From NCBI RefSeq assembly GCF_029024105.1, contig NZ_CP118963.1:1178001-1242000 (forward strand): 64,000 nt of DNA, in the 5' to 3' direction. Below the pieces are notes generated by a model. That model ran no database searches, had not been told where the DNA came from, and saw only the letters and a list, made by a program, of their open reading frames with translations. A program made the translations under genes and the position numbers. Origin of the DNA: Acinetobacter lwoffii (lineage in GTDB: Bacteria > Pseudomonadota > Gammaproteobacteria > Pseudomonadales > Moraxellaceae). This document shows, piece by piece, positions 54,996 through 63,786 of this stretch (the stretch's first letter is position 1; each line of letters starts with the position of its first letter).

Positions 54996-55036
54996 ATTCC
55001 GGAATACATAAAAGAATCTGGATGAAGCCTGTGTGG

Positions 55037-56044
55037 TTAAGGGTTTTCCTCATCCAGTTGATCGACTGCATTGGCTACAATACTCGGTTCAATATGTTTA
55101 ATCTTTTTACCAAAGCTGCGTAACCACCAGACCAGTTGTGAAGTAAATGGCACGGTAGAAATGATCAGCGACATACCATTGTCCATTTTTTCAATCTTCT
55201 GGTCTTTGCTGAGCTGGCTTTCCTCAAAATAATGTGCATCCGATTCCGACATCCTGAGTTTTAGCGTGACATTTTCAGTAGGGTGGTTGAAGTCCACCCG
55301 GAAGCCCAGCGCACCAGAATCAATATACTCATCAATATCGAAATTGACCGGATGCAAGGCACGTGAATTCAGCACGACGGCCGATTTAAAGCGGTGCAGG
55401 GCAAAGGTCTGGATATCGGACTTGTCATGACGGGTACACACCAGATAAATGATTGACCCTTTTTGTACCAATGCCAGAGGATTGAGAATATAGGTTTTTT
55501 CTTCGCTGTTATGACCACGGCCCTGATACACACATTCCAGTTGTTTGTCCTGTAACAGGCCTTCATACACCGCTTGCTGCGCGGCCTTATCTACCACAGG
55601 TGGAATCAGCGGTTGGGTGGCCGGAACAATGCGTACGCGGTTAATCCATTGCCGGACATTGTTCTGGGAAGAAAGACTGCGTCGTGCCAGATCAAACCAC
55701 GGATTCATTTCCTCGATCAGGCTCGGTGGCAACAGATGTTTTAAGTGTTCTTCGACCATCATGAAAGTGACCGCTTGCGAGCTGGTCATATGCGGCAAAC
55801 TTTGCAGCGGCGCATCTGAACGCCAACGCCAGCCTTGCGGCGTGGTTTTACTGCTTTCAATCGGAAAGCGTTGCGCAATCTGATTCAGGTCACGCTGAAT
55901 GGTGCGCAGACTGATATCAATGCCTTCGCGATTCAGGATTTCCTGTAATTCACGTGTTCCCATCCATTTGCCGGTAGAAAGACGCGACAAGATTTGCCAT
56001 TGGCGATATAGACTGTTTGAAGTTTCTTTTTCTTGTGCTGACAT
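55037..56044 (-). CDS. WYL-domain transcriptional regulator
   Basis: The 335-residue protein has an N-terminal helix-turn-helix (about residues 12-60) with MGTRELQEILNREGIDISLRTIQRDLNQIAQ. A central WYL domain (about 150-235) includes YILNPLALVQKGSIIYLVC and TFALHRFKSAVV, and a C-terminal WCX extension follows. It is divergent from the Anbu cluster across 240 bases, so it may regulate it. WYL domains sense ligands or nucleic acids; the ligand is unknown. Confidence 0.9.
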   Translation of the reverse strand: MSAQEKETSNSLYRQWQILSRLSTGKWMGTRELQEILNREGIDISLRTIQRDLNQIAQRFPIESSKTTPQGWRWRSDAPLQSLPHMTSSQAVTFMMVEEHLKHLLPPSLIEEMNPWFDLARRSLSSQNNVRQWINRVRIVPATQPLIPPVVDKAAQQAVYEGLLQDKQLECVYQGRGHNSEEKTYILNPLALVQKGSIIYLVCTRHDKSDIQTFALHRFKSAVVLNSRALHPVNFDIDEYIDSGALGFRVDFNHPTENVTLKLRMSESDAHYFEESQLSKDQKIEKMDNGMSLIISTVPFTSQLVWWLRSFGKKIKHIEPSIVANAVDQLDEENP

Positions 56045-56284
56045 AATTTATTTTGCTGGCAATAAAGAATAGGGGATTTAGGCTTAGCTTAACACAATAA
56101 AAAAACTCTCATTTTTTCGCAAGTCCCTCTGTGCAACATTTGTCCTACAATTCTAAAACAACTTGGTCGAAAATAGCATTGAGTTCATTGGGCATTTATT
56201 AGATTAATGGTAATTGAAATGCAGATGTCATGGCATGGATATTGCTTTGATTTAATTATAATAGATGATAATACGAGGGTTTGT

Positions 56285-57844
56285 ATGCTTAAAGGAAATC
56301 AGGATACAAATGTGATTGAAACAATTGATAAATTTAGTTCCCAGAATATTGGAAAAAATTTTATAGACACTAAAACTACAGCGGTATCTACTACAACAAA
56401 CCCACAACTTTTACTGCAGCAGTTATCTTCAAAGTTCTTTAATGAAATGCAGGATGAACATGTGCTGTCCAGTCAGGCAGGTCAAAGACTGGAAGAATGG
56501 TTATCTCAACATACGCTGGATGAACTCAATGCACTGAATCAGGTAGCAAAAGAACATTTTTTAAATCACGGTATTACCTTTACCGTTTATGGCGATGAAG
56601 AAGGCGTAGAACGCACTATTCCCTACGATATCATTCCGCGAGTCATAGACCGGAAACAGTGGAATATGGTGGCTTTAGGCTCGGCACAACGGGTACGGGC
56701 GCTAAATTTATTCTTACATGATATTTATCATCAACAGGACATTTTAAAAGCCAATATCATTCCTGAGTTGCAGATTTTAACTCATGAAGCCTATCAGCCG
56801 CATATGTATCAACATAGCTTGAAAGGCGGGATTTATAGCCAGATTAGCGGGATCGATGTGATCCGTGATTCCAAGGGCGAGTTTTATGTCTTAGAAGATA
56901 ATCTCAGAACGCCATCTGGCGTGTCTTATATGCTGGAATGCCGCAAGATCAGTGAAAAACTGATGCCGAAAGTATTCGAGCAGTCCAAGATTGCCGGAAT
57001 CGAGCAATATCCACAATTATTAAAAGAAATCCTGATCGAAAATGCTTATGTCGACAAGCCATTTGTGGTGGTACTGACCCCAGGACGTTTTAATAGTGCT
57101 TACTATGAACATTCTTTCCTTGCAAGAGAGATGGATGTGCCATTAGTAACATCACGTGACCTTTTTGTTGATGACTCGAAGGTTTATGTAAAAACCATAC
57201 GTGGTCGCCAACGAGTCGATGTTATTTATAGACGGGTCGATGATGCGTTTCTTGATCCCTTATGCTTTAAACCGGATAGCACTTTGGGTGTGGCTGGCTT
57301 GATGTCAGCTTATTTGCAAAATAATGTTGTGATTGCCAATGCACCGGGAACCGGTGTGGCAGATGACAAATCGGTTTATCCATATGTCGACAAAATGATT
57401 CATTTTTATTTGGGCGAGCAGCCAATTCTAAAAAATGTTCCGACTTATCAATGTCGTAATTCTGAAGAATTAGACTATGTCGTGGCTCATCTGGATCAAC
57501 TGGTGGTGAAAGAAGCGCAGGGTTCGGGCGGTTATGGCATGCTCATTGGACCACAAGCGTCTAAACAGCAAATTGAAACTTTCAGGGAGAAAATTTTAGC
57601 TGCGCCGCATTTATATATTGCGCAGCCAACTTTGGACTTATCGGTTAGTCCGACTTTGACCAATTTTGGTATTGCTGAACGTCATATCGACTTACGCCCA
57701 TTTGTATTAAGTTCGCCTTATCGTACTGAAATCGTACAGGGTGGCTTGACACGTGTAGCGATGCAACCTGGTTCACTGGTGGTGAATTCATCCCAGGGTG
57801 GCGGTATTAAAGATACCTGGGTAGTCGACAATTTACATTCATAA
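56285..57844 (+). CDS. circularly permuted type 2 ATP-grasp protein (Anbu cluster)
   Basis: The protein has 519 residues from ATG 56285, preceded by ACGAGGG; the longer frame from ATG 56207 has poor support. Conserved segments are the N-terminal GVERTIPYDIIPRVI, LEDNLRTPSGVSYMLECR, KTIRGRQRVDVIYRRVDD, APGTGVADDKSVYPYVDKMI and VVKEAQGSGGYGMLIGP. These are the ATP-binding and catalytic parts of the family that often lies beside alpha-E and transglutaminase genes. The group is predicted to ligate peptides, but no substrate is established. It is followed by alpha-E after a 23-base gap. Confidence 0.92.
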   Translation: MLKGNQDTNVIETIDKFSSQNIGKNFIDTKTTAVSTTTNPQLLLQQLSSKFFNEMQDEHVLSSQAGQRLEEWLSQHTLDELNALNQVAKEHFLNHGITFTVYGDEEGVERTIPYDIIPRVIDRKQWNMVALGSAQRVRALNLFLHDIYHQQDILKANIIPELQILTHEAYQPHMYQHSLKGGIYSQISGIDVIRDSKGEFYVLEDNLRTPSGVSYMLECRKISEKLMPKVFEQSKIAGIEQYPQLLKEILIENAYVDKPFVVVLTPGRFNSAYYEHSFLAREMDVPLVTSRDLFVDDSKVYVKTIRGRQRVDVIYRRVDDAFLDPLCFKPDSTLGVAGLMSAYLQNNVVIANAPGTGVADDKSVYPYVDKMIHFYLGEQPILKNVPTYQCRNSEELDYVVAHLDQLVVKEAQGSGGYGMLIGPQASKQQIETFREKILAAPHLYIAQPTLDLSVSPTLTNFGIAERHIDLRPFVLSSPYRTEIVQGGLTRVAMQPGSLVVNSSQGGGIKDTWVVDNLHS

Positions 57845-57867
57845 AATTCCAAAGAAGGAAAAATGTC

Positions 57868-58470
57868 ATGGTTTTGCTAAATAGCAATGCAAAACATATT
57901 TTTTGGTTAGGGCGCTATTTAGCCCGCACACATTTTTTATGTGCCCGCTTTCCATTTTTAGAAGATGAAGCGGCTTTAACCTATGCACACGCCTTTTGTT
58001 TACCTGCTTTCGATGCCAGCTCCTTAAACGAGCTGCTACTCGATCCTACTCAACTGGCATCTTTTAGCCAGCAGTTAGGAATTGCCAAAGATAATATTCA
58101 GGAGTTGCGCGGAGTATTGTCGGCATCAGGCTATGCGGAGATGATGAAGCTGATCAAAACTGCAGACAAAAATGCCGGTTATATTTGTGAAGTAGTGAAT
58201 GAATGTGAAGAGATTCTGGAAGCGGAGTCTTCCGATATCTTTCTGTTTTTTAGTTTAGGCCAGTGTGTAGAACAGCTTGATCATCATTTGCGTCTGGGTG
58301 AGGAAACTGGTACTACACTGGGTAAAATTGATTATATCGTCAAAATTTTGGTGGAAATGGGCTGGGGCGATCTGGAACAGTACTGGGAACAGTTGCGTGC
58401 AGAGCCAAACCGGATTGAATTCTATCAGTTTAGCGACCATATTCATCAACTGTTTGAGGCAGATGTATGA
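57868..58470 (+). CDS. alpha-E domain protein (Anbu cluster)
   Basis: The 200-residue, mostly helical protein opens MVLLNSNAKHIFWLGRYLARTHFLCAR, the alpha-E signature (W-GRYL-R). It is about two thirds the length of standalone alpha-E proteins. It lies between the ATP-grasp and transglutaminase genes, and its stop overlaps the latter's ATG (ATGA). The family is known only from this neighbourhood and its role is unproven. AAAGAAGGAAAA precedes the start. Confidence 0.88.
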   Translation: MVLLNSNAKHIFWLGRYLARTHFLCARFPFLEDEAALTYAHAFCLPAFDASSLNELLLDPTQLASFSQQLGIAKDNIQELRGVLSASGYAEMMKLIKTADKNAGYICEVVNECEEILEAESSDIFLFFSLGQCVEQLDHHLRLGEETGTTLGKIDYIVKILVEMGWGDLEQYWEQLRAEPNRIEFYQFSDHIHQLFEADV

Positions 58471-59246
58471 AATTGATGGTGAATCACCAAACCCATTATA
58501 TGTACACGGCCGAGGTGAGGAACAGTATTCAGTACATCAAAATGATGCCTTCGAACAATGCGCATCAGCGGGTGCATTCGTGGGATATCAGTGTACCTGG
58601 TTATAAACAGATAAGAAAAGATGCATTCCAAAATTTGTGGATGACCTGTAACCAGCGCGAGCCGTACTATTCCTTAACCATTATGGCACAGGGGATTGTC
58701 GAGCTGAATCCTGCACATCAGAGTGGGTTGAATGATTCAATCAATCCCAATCTTTTTTTACAGCCGACCGAATCGACCCAGTGTAATGTAGCAATGAAGG
58801 ATTTTGCACAACGTCATGTCCCTGTATTAAGCCGTCAGCATCTGATTGGGTTGGCACAGGCATTGCTGGAGCATGTACCTTATATTTCCAACAGCACTTC
58901 TGTACAAGGCACAGCAATAGATGCCTTTGAGTCCAGACAGGGGGTTTGTCAGGATCATAGCCATATTTTTATTGCCATGTGTAAATATCTGGGTTTACCT
59001 GCCCGTTATGTGTCTGGTTATTTATATGCACAAAATGCCTCGCATCTGGCCAGTCACGCTTGGGCCGAGGTGTTTGTAGACCAGACATGGTATTGTTTTG
59101 ATGTCAGTAATTTGCTGTTCACTCCAAGTTCGCATGTTTATGTGGCAATTGGACGGGATTATTGGGATGTGGCACCGGTACGCGGTGTAAGAGAGATGGG
59201 CGGTGTGGAATCCATGCTTTCCAGCGTTCAGGTGCTAGGATGTTAA
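58467..59246 (+). CDS. transglutaminase-like cysteine peptidase (Anbu cluster)
   Basis: The 259-residue protein has the catalytic Cys in RQGVCQDHSHIFIAMCKYLGLPARYVSGY (about residues 145-173), His in SHAWAEVF and Asp in CFDVSN. The N-terminal domain begins with the MVNHQTHYMY strand found in bacterial transglutaminase_N. It likely cuts or rearranges amide bonds. It overlaps alpha-E by four bases and precedes the Anbu protease by 13 bases. Confidence 0.92.
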   Translation: MKLMVNHQTHYMYTAEVRNSIQYIKMMPSNNAHQRVHSWDISVPGYKQIRKDAFQNLWMTCNQREPYYSLTIMAQGIVELNPAHQSGLNDSINPNLFLQPTESTQCNVAMKDFAQRHVPVLSRQHLIGLAQALLEHVPYISNSTSVQGTAIDAFESRQGVCQDHSHIFIAMCKYLGLPARYVSGYLYAQNASHLASHAWAEVFVDQTWYCFDVSNLLFTPSSHVYVAIGRDYWDVAPVRGVREMGGVESMLSSVQVLGC

Positions 59247-59259
59247 TAAGGACGAACTA

Positions 59260-59994
59260 ATGACGTATTGTTGTGCATTGCGTTTAGAGCAAGGTATGCT
59301 ATTTATCAGTGATACCCGGACCAATGCCGGAGTAGATCACATCTCTGTATTTCGAAAGCTATACACCTTCGGAGTTCCTGGGGAACGTATGATCGTGATA
59401 CAGGCATCCGGCAATCTGGCAACCACCCAAGCCGTGATCGGACATATCAAAAATCAGCTTGAACTGAAGCAGGAACCTAATATATTGAGCCTGCATACCA
59501 TGTTTGATGTCGCGGAACTGGTGGGAAGCATGCTGAAAAAAGTAATTGCCAACGTCACGAGCGATATTTCAGAACAGAGCAATTATTATTGTAATCTGCT
59601 GGTGGGTGGACAACTCAAAGACCAGGATATGCAGCTTTATCATGTTTATCCGCAGGGAAATTTTATCTGTGCGACACGAGATACACCATATTTCCAGATT
59701 GGCGAAAGCAAATATGGCAAGCCAATCCTGGATCGCGCGCTGACTTATGATATGCCGCTGGATGAAGCCTTGCGCTGTTCCCTGATTTCATTTGCATCTA
59801 CCTTGCGCTCTAATGTTTCAGTTGGTATGCCACTCGATGTACTGGTCTATAAAAAGGACAGTCTGATGATGCCGAGAGGTAAGCGTATTGCTGAAGATGA
59901 CGAGTATTTCACGGCAATCAGCCGGCAATGGTCAGAAACCTTGAAAAAAGGACTGGCAGAACTTCCGGTTCCATCTAATGAGTATTTCTTGTAA
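59260..59994 (+). CDS. proteasome-type protease (Anbu, HslV-related)
   Basis: The 244-residue protein starts MTYCCALRLEQGMLFISDTRTNAG, the Anbu signature. Thr2 becomes the N-terminal nucleophile after Met removal, and SDTRTNAG corresponds to the Asp/Arg motif around the active site. Anbu is an ancestral beta-type subunit of the proteasome superfamily that forms open-ring or helical assemblies; its substrate is unknown. It ends the four-gene operon. Confidence 0.93.
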   Translation: MTYCCALRLEQGMLFISDTRTNAGVDHISVFRKLYTFGVPGERMIVIQASGNLATTQAVIGHIKNQLELKQEPNILSLHTMFDVAELVGSMLKKVIANVTSDISEQSNYYCNLLVGGQLKDQDMQLYHVYPQGNFICATRDTPYFQIGESKYGKPILDRALTYDMPLDEALRCSLISFASTLRSNVSVGMPLDVLVYKKDSLMMPRGKRIAEDDEYFTAISRQWSETLKKGLAELPVPSNEYFL

Positions 59995-60074
59995 AAACCT
60001 ATCGTAGGTCCGGTTTTTCACGTACAGTGTTAACTTCTATGCGTCAGGCATAATAAAAAAAGAGAAGTTAGCAC

Positions 60075-60506
60075 ATGTACCAATTTTGTTACGCCAGTAA
60101 AAGCACTTCTCCCAAAACTGATTTGCTTGAAGATTTAGCGAATATTTTGAAAGAGGCTCGTGATTTTAATTACCAGCATCAAGTTACAGGTGTACTGTAT
60201 TTTGCTGATGGTTATTTTTTTCAATGTCTGGAAGGTGAATGTCTTACTTTAAAAAGTCTGCTGGTCGAGAGGCTGAATAAAGATCCTCGCCATCAGGACA
60301 TTAAACTATTTGAAACCAAGGAAATTGAATATCCGAGTTTCCCGGACTGGTCGATGAAATATATTTCTAAACGCAGTCAAATCCAGCAATTCTGTCAGGA
60401 CATGGGATTTAATGACTTTAACCCTTTTGCATTTCAGCAAAGTCATGTTGATGCTCTATTGCTGCAATTATGTGTAGAGCAAGGTGAAGAACAAAAGTCA
60501 GCCTAA
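60075..60506 (+). CDS. BLUF-domain blue-light sensor, BlsA-like
   Basis: The 143-residue short BLUF protein contains all flavin-site residues: Tyr6, Asn32, Gln50 (in FFQCLEGE), Trp92 and Met94 (in DWSMKY). A C-terminal extension of about 45 residues, with GFNDFNPFAF, follows as in BlsA of A. baumannii, where it controls motility and virulence in light. It is 80 bases after the Anbu gene and may be a separate unit; AGAGAAG precedes ATG 60075. Confidence 0.92.
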   Translation: MYQFCYASKSTSPKTDLLEDLANILKEARDFNYQHQVTGVLYFADGYFFQCLEGECLTLKSLLVERLNKDPRHQDIKLFETKEIEYPSFPDWSMKYISKRSQIQQFCQDMGFNDFNPFAFQQSHVDALLLQLCVEQGEEQKSA

Positions 60507-60508
60507 AT

Positions 60509-60535
60509 AAAGCCCAACACTGGTTGGGCTTTTTT
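60509..60535. terminator. bidirectional terminator between the BLUF gene and alr
   Basis: AAGCCCAAC (60510-60518) pairs with GTTGGGCTT (60523-60531) around ACTG, with six T on the plus strand. Confidence 0.85.
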
Positions 60536-60551
60536 GGATCTTTAGATTAAA

Positions 60552-61622
60552 TCAGATTACTTTACGTCGTGCCCGATTGCTGAGTCGGCATAATAGTTCA
60601 TAACCAATCGTACCATTGGCTGTCGCCACATCATCCACCAGACGGGTTTTCCCCCAAAGTTCGACTTCTGTACCTAATTGCACTTCTAATCCTGTGACAT
60701 CAATAGCGATCATATCCATCGCTACGCGGCCAATCACGCGAGTTTGCTGACGATTGATTGCGACATAGTTCTGTTTGGGGAAAGCACGAGGATAGCCATC
60801 ACCATAGCCAATTGAAACAATGGCCAAAGTCATGTCCTGATCTGCGGTGAACGTCGAACCATAACCGACATGCTCACCCGCTTGAATATCATTCAAGGCA
60901 ATAATTTCAGCTGTAAAGGTCATAACCGGTTTTAAATCCAGGTCATGTACATCACGGTCTGCAAAGGGCGTCGCACCATAGAGCATAATCCCGGGACGGA
61001 CATAGTCAAAATGCAATTCTGGATATTTATAGATTGCAGCCGAGTTACAGCATGAACCCATGAGTGGTGCACAGTCATTTTTCACTTCAAGGAACTGCTG
61101 GATTTGCTGTTCATTCAATGGATGATCGGCATCTGCATTGGCAAAGTGCATGGCAAGTACACAAGTAAAGCCTTCAGCTTTCAACTGATTGATCACGGTT
61201 TTAATCACATCAATTTTAAAGCCTAGACGGTTCATGCCGCTGTTCAGTTTGACCCAGACTTTTAGGCCTTTGGCGATATAGGTCTCTTTATGAGCCAGTA
61301 ACCAGTCGAGTTGGGCCTGATGATGTACCACAACTTCAATATTCTGATCGATTACAAGCTGCATTTCATCGGCTGAAAAAATACCTTCGATGAGCGTGAT
61401 CGGCTGTAAATAGCCCAATTCACGAATTTCCAAGGCTTCTTGCAGGCAGGCGACACCAAAGGCATCGGTTTCGCTTAAGGCTGCTAAGCAGTCTTTAACT
61501 CCGTGTCCATAAGCATTGGCTTTCACCATGCTGACGATTTTCGCGGTTGGGGCAAGTTGTTTGACACGGTTTAAATTATATTGCAGCGCAGCACTGTCAA
61601 TATAAACTGTAGCTTGACGCAC
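60552..61622 (-). CDS. alr: alanine racemase
   Basis: The 356-residue PLP enzyme makes D-alanine for peptidoglycan. PLP Lys34 is in VKANAYGHG; the catalytic Tyr is in HVGYGSTF. It starts with GTG 61622 behind AGGAGTAATTTAG at proper spacing. It lies 49 bases after dnaB on the same strand, a conserved order. A catabolic DadX-type role cannot be excluded from sequence alone. Confidence 0.95.
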   Translation of the reverse strand: MRQATVYIDSAALQYNLNRVKQLAPTAKIVSMVKANAYGHGVKDCLAALSETDAFGVACLQEALEIRELGYLQPITLIEGIFSADEMQLVIDQNIEVVVHHQAQLDWLLAHKETYIAKGLKVWVKLNSGMNRLGFKIDVIKTVINQLKAEGFTCVLAMHFANADADHPLNEQQIQQFLEVKNDCAPLMGSCCNSAAIYKYPELHFDYVRPGIMLYGATPFADRDVHDLDLKPVMTFTAEIIALNDIQAGEHVGYGSTFTADQDMTLAIVSIGYGDGYPRAFPKQNYVAINRQQTRVIGRVAMDMIAIDVTGLEVQLGTEVELWGKTRLVDDVATANGTIGYELLCRLSNRARRKVI

Positions 61623-61671
61623 CCTAAATTACTCCTAGAGGGACGATGGAAATGTGATGACGAGAGCCTGA

Positions 61672-63114
61672 TTACTCTTCATCATCATACTGAGCATAGA
61701 ACTCAGGCGAGAGATTACTAAAGCGGGTATATTGACCTTCGAATGCCAGACGCACGGTACCAATCGGGCCGTTACGCTGTTTGCCGATAATGATTTCAGC
61801 GGTGCCAGCTTCCTTGGATTCTTTGTTATAAACCTCATCACGGTAAATAAACATGATCAAGTCGGCATCCTGCTCGATCGCACCGGATTCACGCAAGTCG
61901 GACATCACCGGGCGTTTGTTTGGACGGTTCTCCAGCGATCGGTTGAGCTGCGACAAGGCAATTACCGGACACTGCATTTCCTTCGCCAAGGCTTTTAAGC
62001 TTCGGGAAATTTCCGAGATTTCGCCAACACGGTTATCACCCATGCCAGGGACTTTCATCAGCTGCAGGTAATCGACCATGATACAGCCTAGTTTTCCGCC
62101 ATGCATTTTGGCAATACGACGCGCACGGGCACGTAATTCTGTCGGTGGAAGCGCAGAAGAATCATCGATATACAGATTTTTTTCTTGTAAATGCACAATG
62201 GTACTGGTGACTTTTGACCATTCATCACTGTCCATTTTACCGGAACGTAAATGTCCCTGATGCACGCGACCAAATGAAGAAATCAAACGCATGGCGATCG
62301 AGTCGGCTGGCATCTCCATTGAATAGACCAGAGCAGGCAGGTTGTTATTGAATAAAACACTTTCGACCAGATTCATGGCAAAGGTGGTTTTACCCATGGA
62401 TGGACGCGCCGCGACAATAATTAAATCGCCAGATTGCATACCGGAAGTTTTGTTATCCAGTTCTACAAAACCAGTAGTTAAACCGGTAATGCTGCCTTCC
62501 ATTTGTGACAGTTCATTTAATTTATCAAATACGTCTGCAACCACCGAGTTGATCGGCTTAGGGCCTTGTGCTTTGGCATTGTTATTATGCTGTTCGGCAA
62601 TCGAGAAAATATTGGTCTCAGCCAGATCCAGAATTTCACTTACTGTGCGGCCTTTGGTGTCATAGGCATTTTGTAAAATTTCAGAGCTGACTTTAATCAT
62701 GCTGCGCAGGGTAGCAAACTCTTTAATTTTCCCAGCATAAGTTTCCAGGTTATAGAAACTCGAGGGTGAATCTGCCATCAGTTGCATCAAATACTCTTCG
62801 CCACCAATGGCATCGAGCAAGTTTTGTTTGATGAGCCAGTCATGTACCAGAACCGCATCATAAGGTGAGTTTTCTTTAGAGAGTTGTTCAATGGCACGGA
62901 AAATATATTTATGTCGGGTAGCATAAAAATCATTTTCGGTCAGCACATCACCGACCTGCTCAAAAGATTCAGCCACAGTCATAAGGGCAGCAAGTACAGC
63001 CTGTTCAATTGCTAAATTGTGTGGCGGAGTACGGAACTCCTTGAGATTGCTATTTTCAGTAACAATTTCCGGTTTAGCAGGAGCTACCTTTTTGCTGGCA
63101 TTCGCCTGTGACAT
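61672..63114 (-). CDS. dnaB: replicative DNA helicase
   Basis: The protein has 480 residues from ATG 63114 (AGGGA close upstream); an in-frame start eight codons earlier (63138) lacks support. The N-terminal helical domain carries EQAVLAALM (about 40-48) and the RecA-like C-terminal domain has Walker A ARPSMGKTT (about 235), Walker B CIMVDYLQLM and the KERELARALVSK-like region SRSLKALAKEMQ. No intein is present. It unwinds DNA at the replication fork. Confidence 0.96.
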   Translation of the reverse strand: MSQANASKKVAPAKPEIVTENSNLKEFRTPPHNLAIEQAVLAALMTVAESFEQVGDVLTENDFYATRHKYIFRAIEQLSKENSPYDAVLVHDWLIKQNLLDAIGGEEYLMQLMADSPSSFYNLETYAGKIKEFATLRSMIKVSSEILQNAYDTKGRTVSEILDLAETNIFSIAEQHNNNAKAQGPKPINSVVADVFDKLNELSQMEGSITGLTTGFVELDNKTSGMQSGDLIIVAARPSMGKTTFAMNLVESVLFNNNLPALVYSMEMPADSIAMRLISSFGRVHQGHLRSGKMDSDEWSKVTSTIVHLQEKNLYIDDSSALPPTELRARARRIAKMHGGKLGCIMVDYLQLMKVPGMGDNRVGEISEISRSLKALAKEMQCPVIALSQLNRSLENRPNKRPVMSDLRESGAIEQDADLIMFIYRDEVYNKESKEAGTAEIIIGKQRNGPIGTVRLAFEGQYTRFSNLSPEFYAQYDDEE

Positions 63115-63287
63115 ATAAATCCCTGATTTTAAATACAATGGTTAAATATCGTCGGAGATGAATAGCGTTTATTCACTACGAGATGAAATGATACGCGCTC
63201 TGATCAAAAATGCGAAGTGCAATTTTTTGTAAACACGAATAATAAAATGAATTTGACAGTGTTGGCTAGATTATATTTTTTAGAGAT

Positions 63288-63320
63288 AAAAAAAGAGCAT
63301 GCTTTCGCATGCTCTTTTTG
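63288..63320 (-). terminator. Rho-independent terminator after rplI
   Basis: A 13-bp stem (AAAAAGAGCATGC with GCATGCTCTTTTT) around a 4-base loop has a T run on the minus strand, 11 bases past the rplI stop. Confidence 0.9.
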
Positions 63321-63330
63321 AGGCGAGAAA

Positions 63331-63777
63331 TTACTCAGCTACGATAGTAACTAGAACTTCTGCAGTAACATCATGGTGCAATTGGATTGCGATGTTAAAT
63401 TCGCCAGTGTGACGAAGCGCGCCATTTGGAAGACGTACTTCAGCACGGTCTACTTCTAGACCAGCATTTGTCAACGCGTCAGCGATGTCACGAGTACCGA
63501 TAGAACCGAATAGTTTACCTTCATCACCAGCTTTCGCAGTGATAACGATGTTCACTTCGTTCAATTGGTCAGCACGTGCTTGAGCAGCAGCTAAAACATC
63601 AGCTTCAGCTTTCTCAAGTTCAGCACGACGAGCTTCAAAAGCAGCAGTATTTGATTCTGTTGCAGCAACTGCCATACCTTGTGGGATAAGGAAGTTACGG
63701 CCGTAACCAGCTTTAACTGAAACTTTATCGCCTAGTTTACCTAGGTTTTTAATGCGTTGTAATAAGATAATATCCAC
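63331..63777 (-). CDS. rplI: 50S ribosomal protein L9
   Basis: The 148-residue protein has the N-terminal L9 signature GDKVSVKAGYGRNFLIPQGMA (about residues 16-36), a long helix and a C-terminal domain beginning GKLFGSIGTRDIADAL. It starts with GTG 63777; GAGGTTGAGCT lies upstream. It follows rpsR by nine bases, the standard operon. Confidence 0.97.
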   Translation of the reverse strand: MDIILLQRIKNLGKLGDKVSVKAGYGRNFLIPQGMAVAATESNTAAFEARRAELEKAEADVLAAAQARADQLNEVNIVITAKAGDEGKLFGSIGTRDIADALTNAGLEVDRAEVRLPNGALRHTGEFNIAIQLHHDVTAEVLVTIVAE

Positions 63778-63786
63778 AGCTCAACC

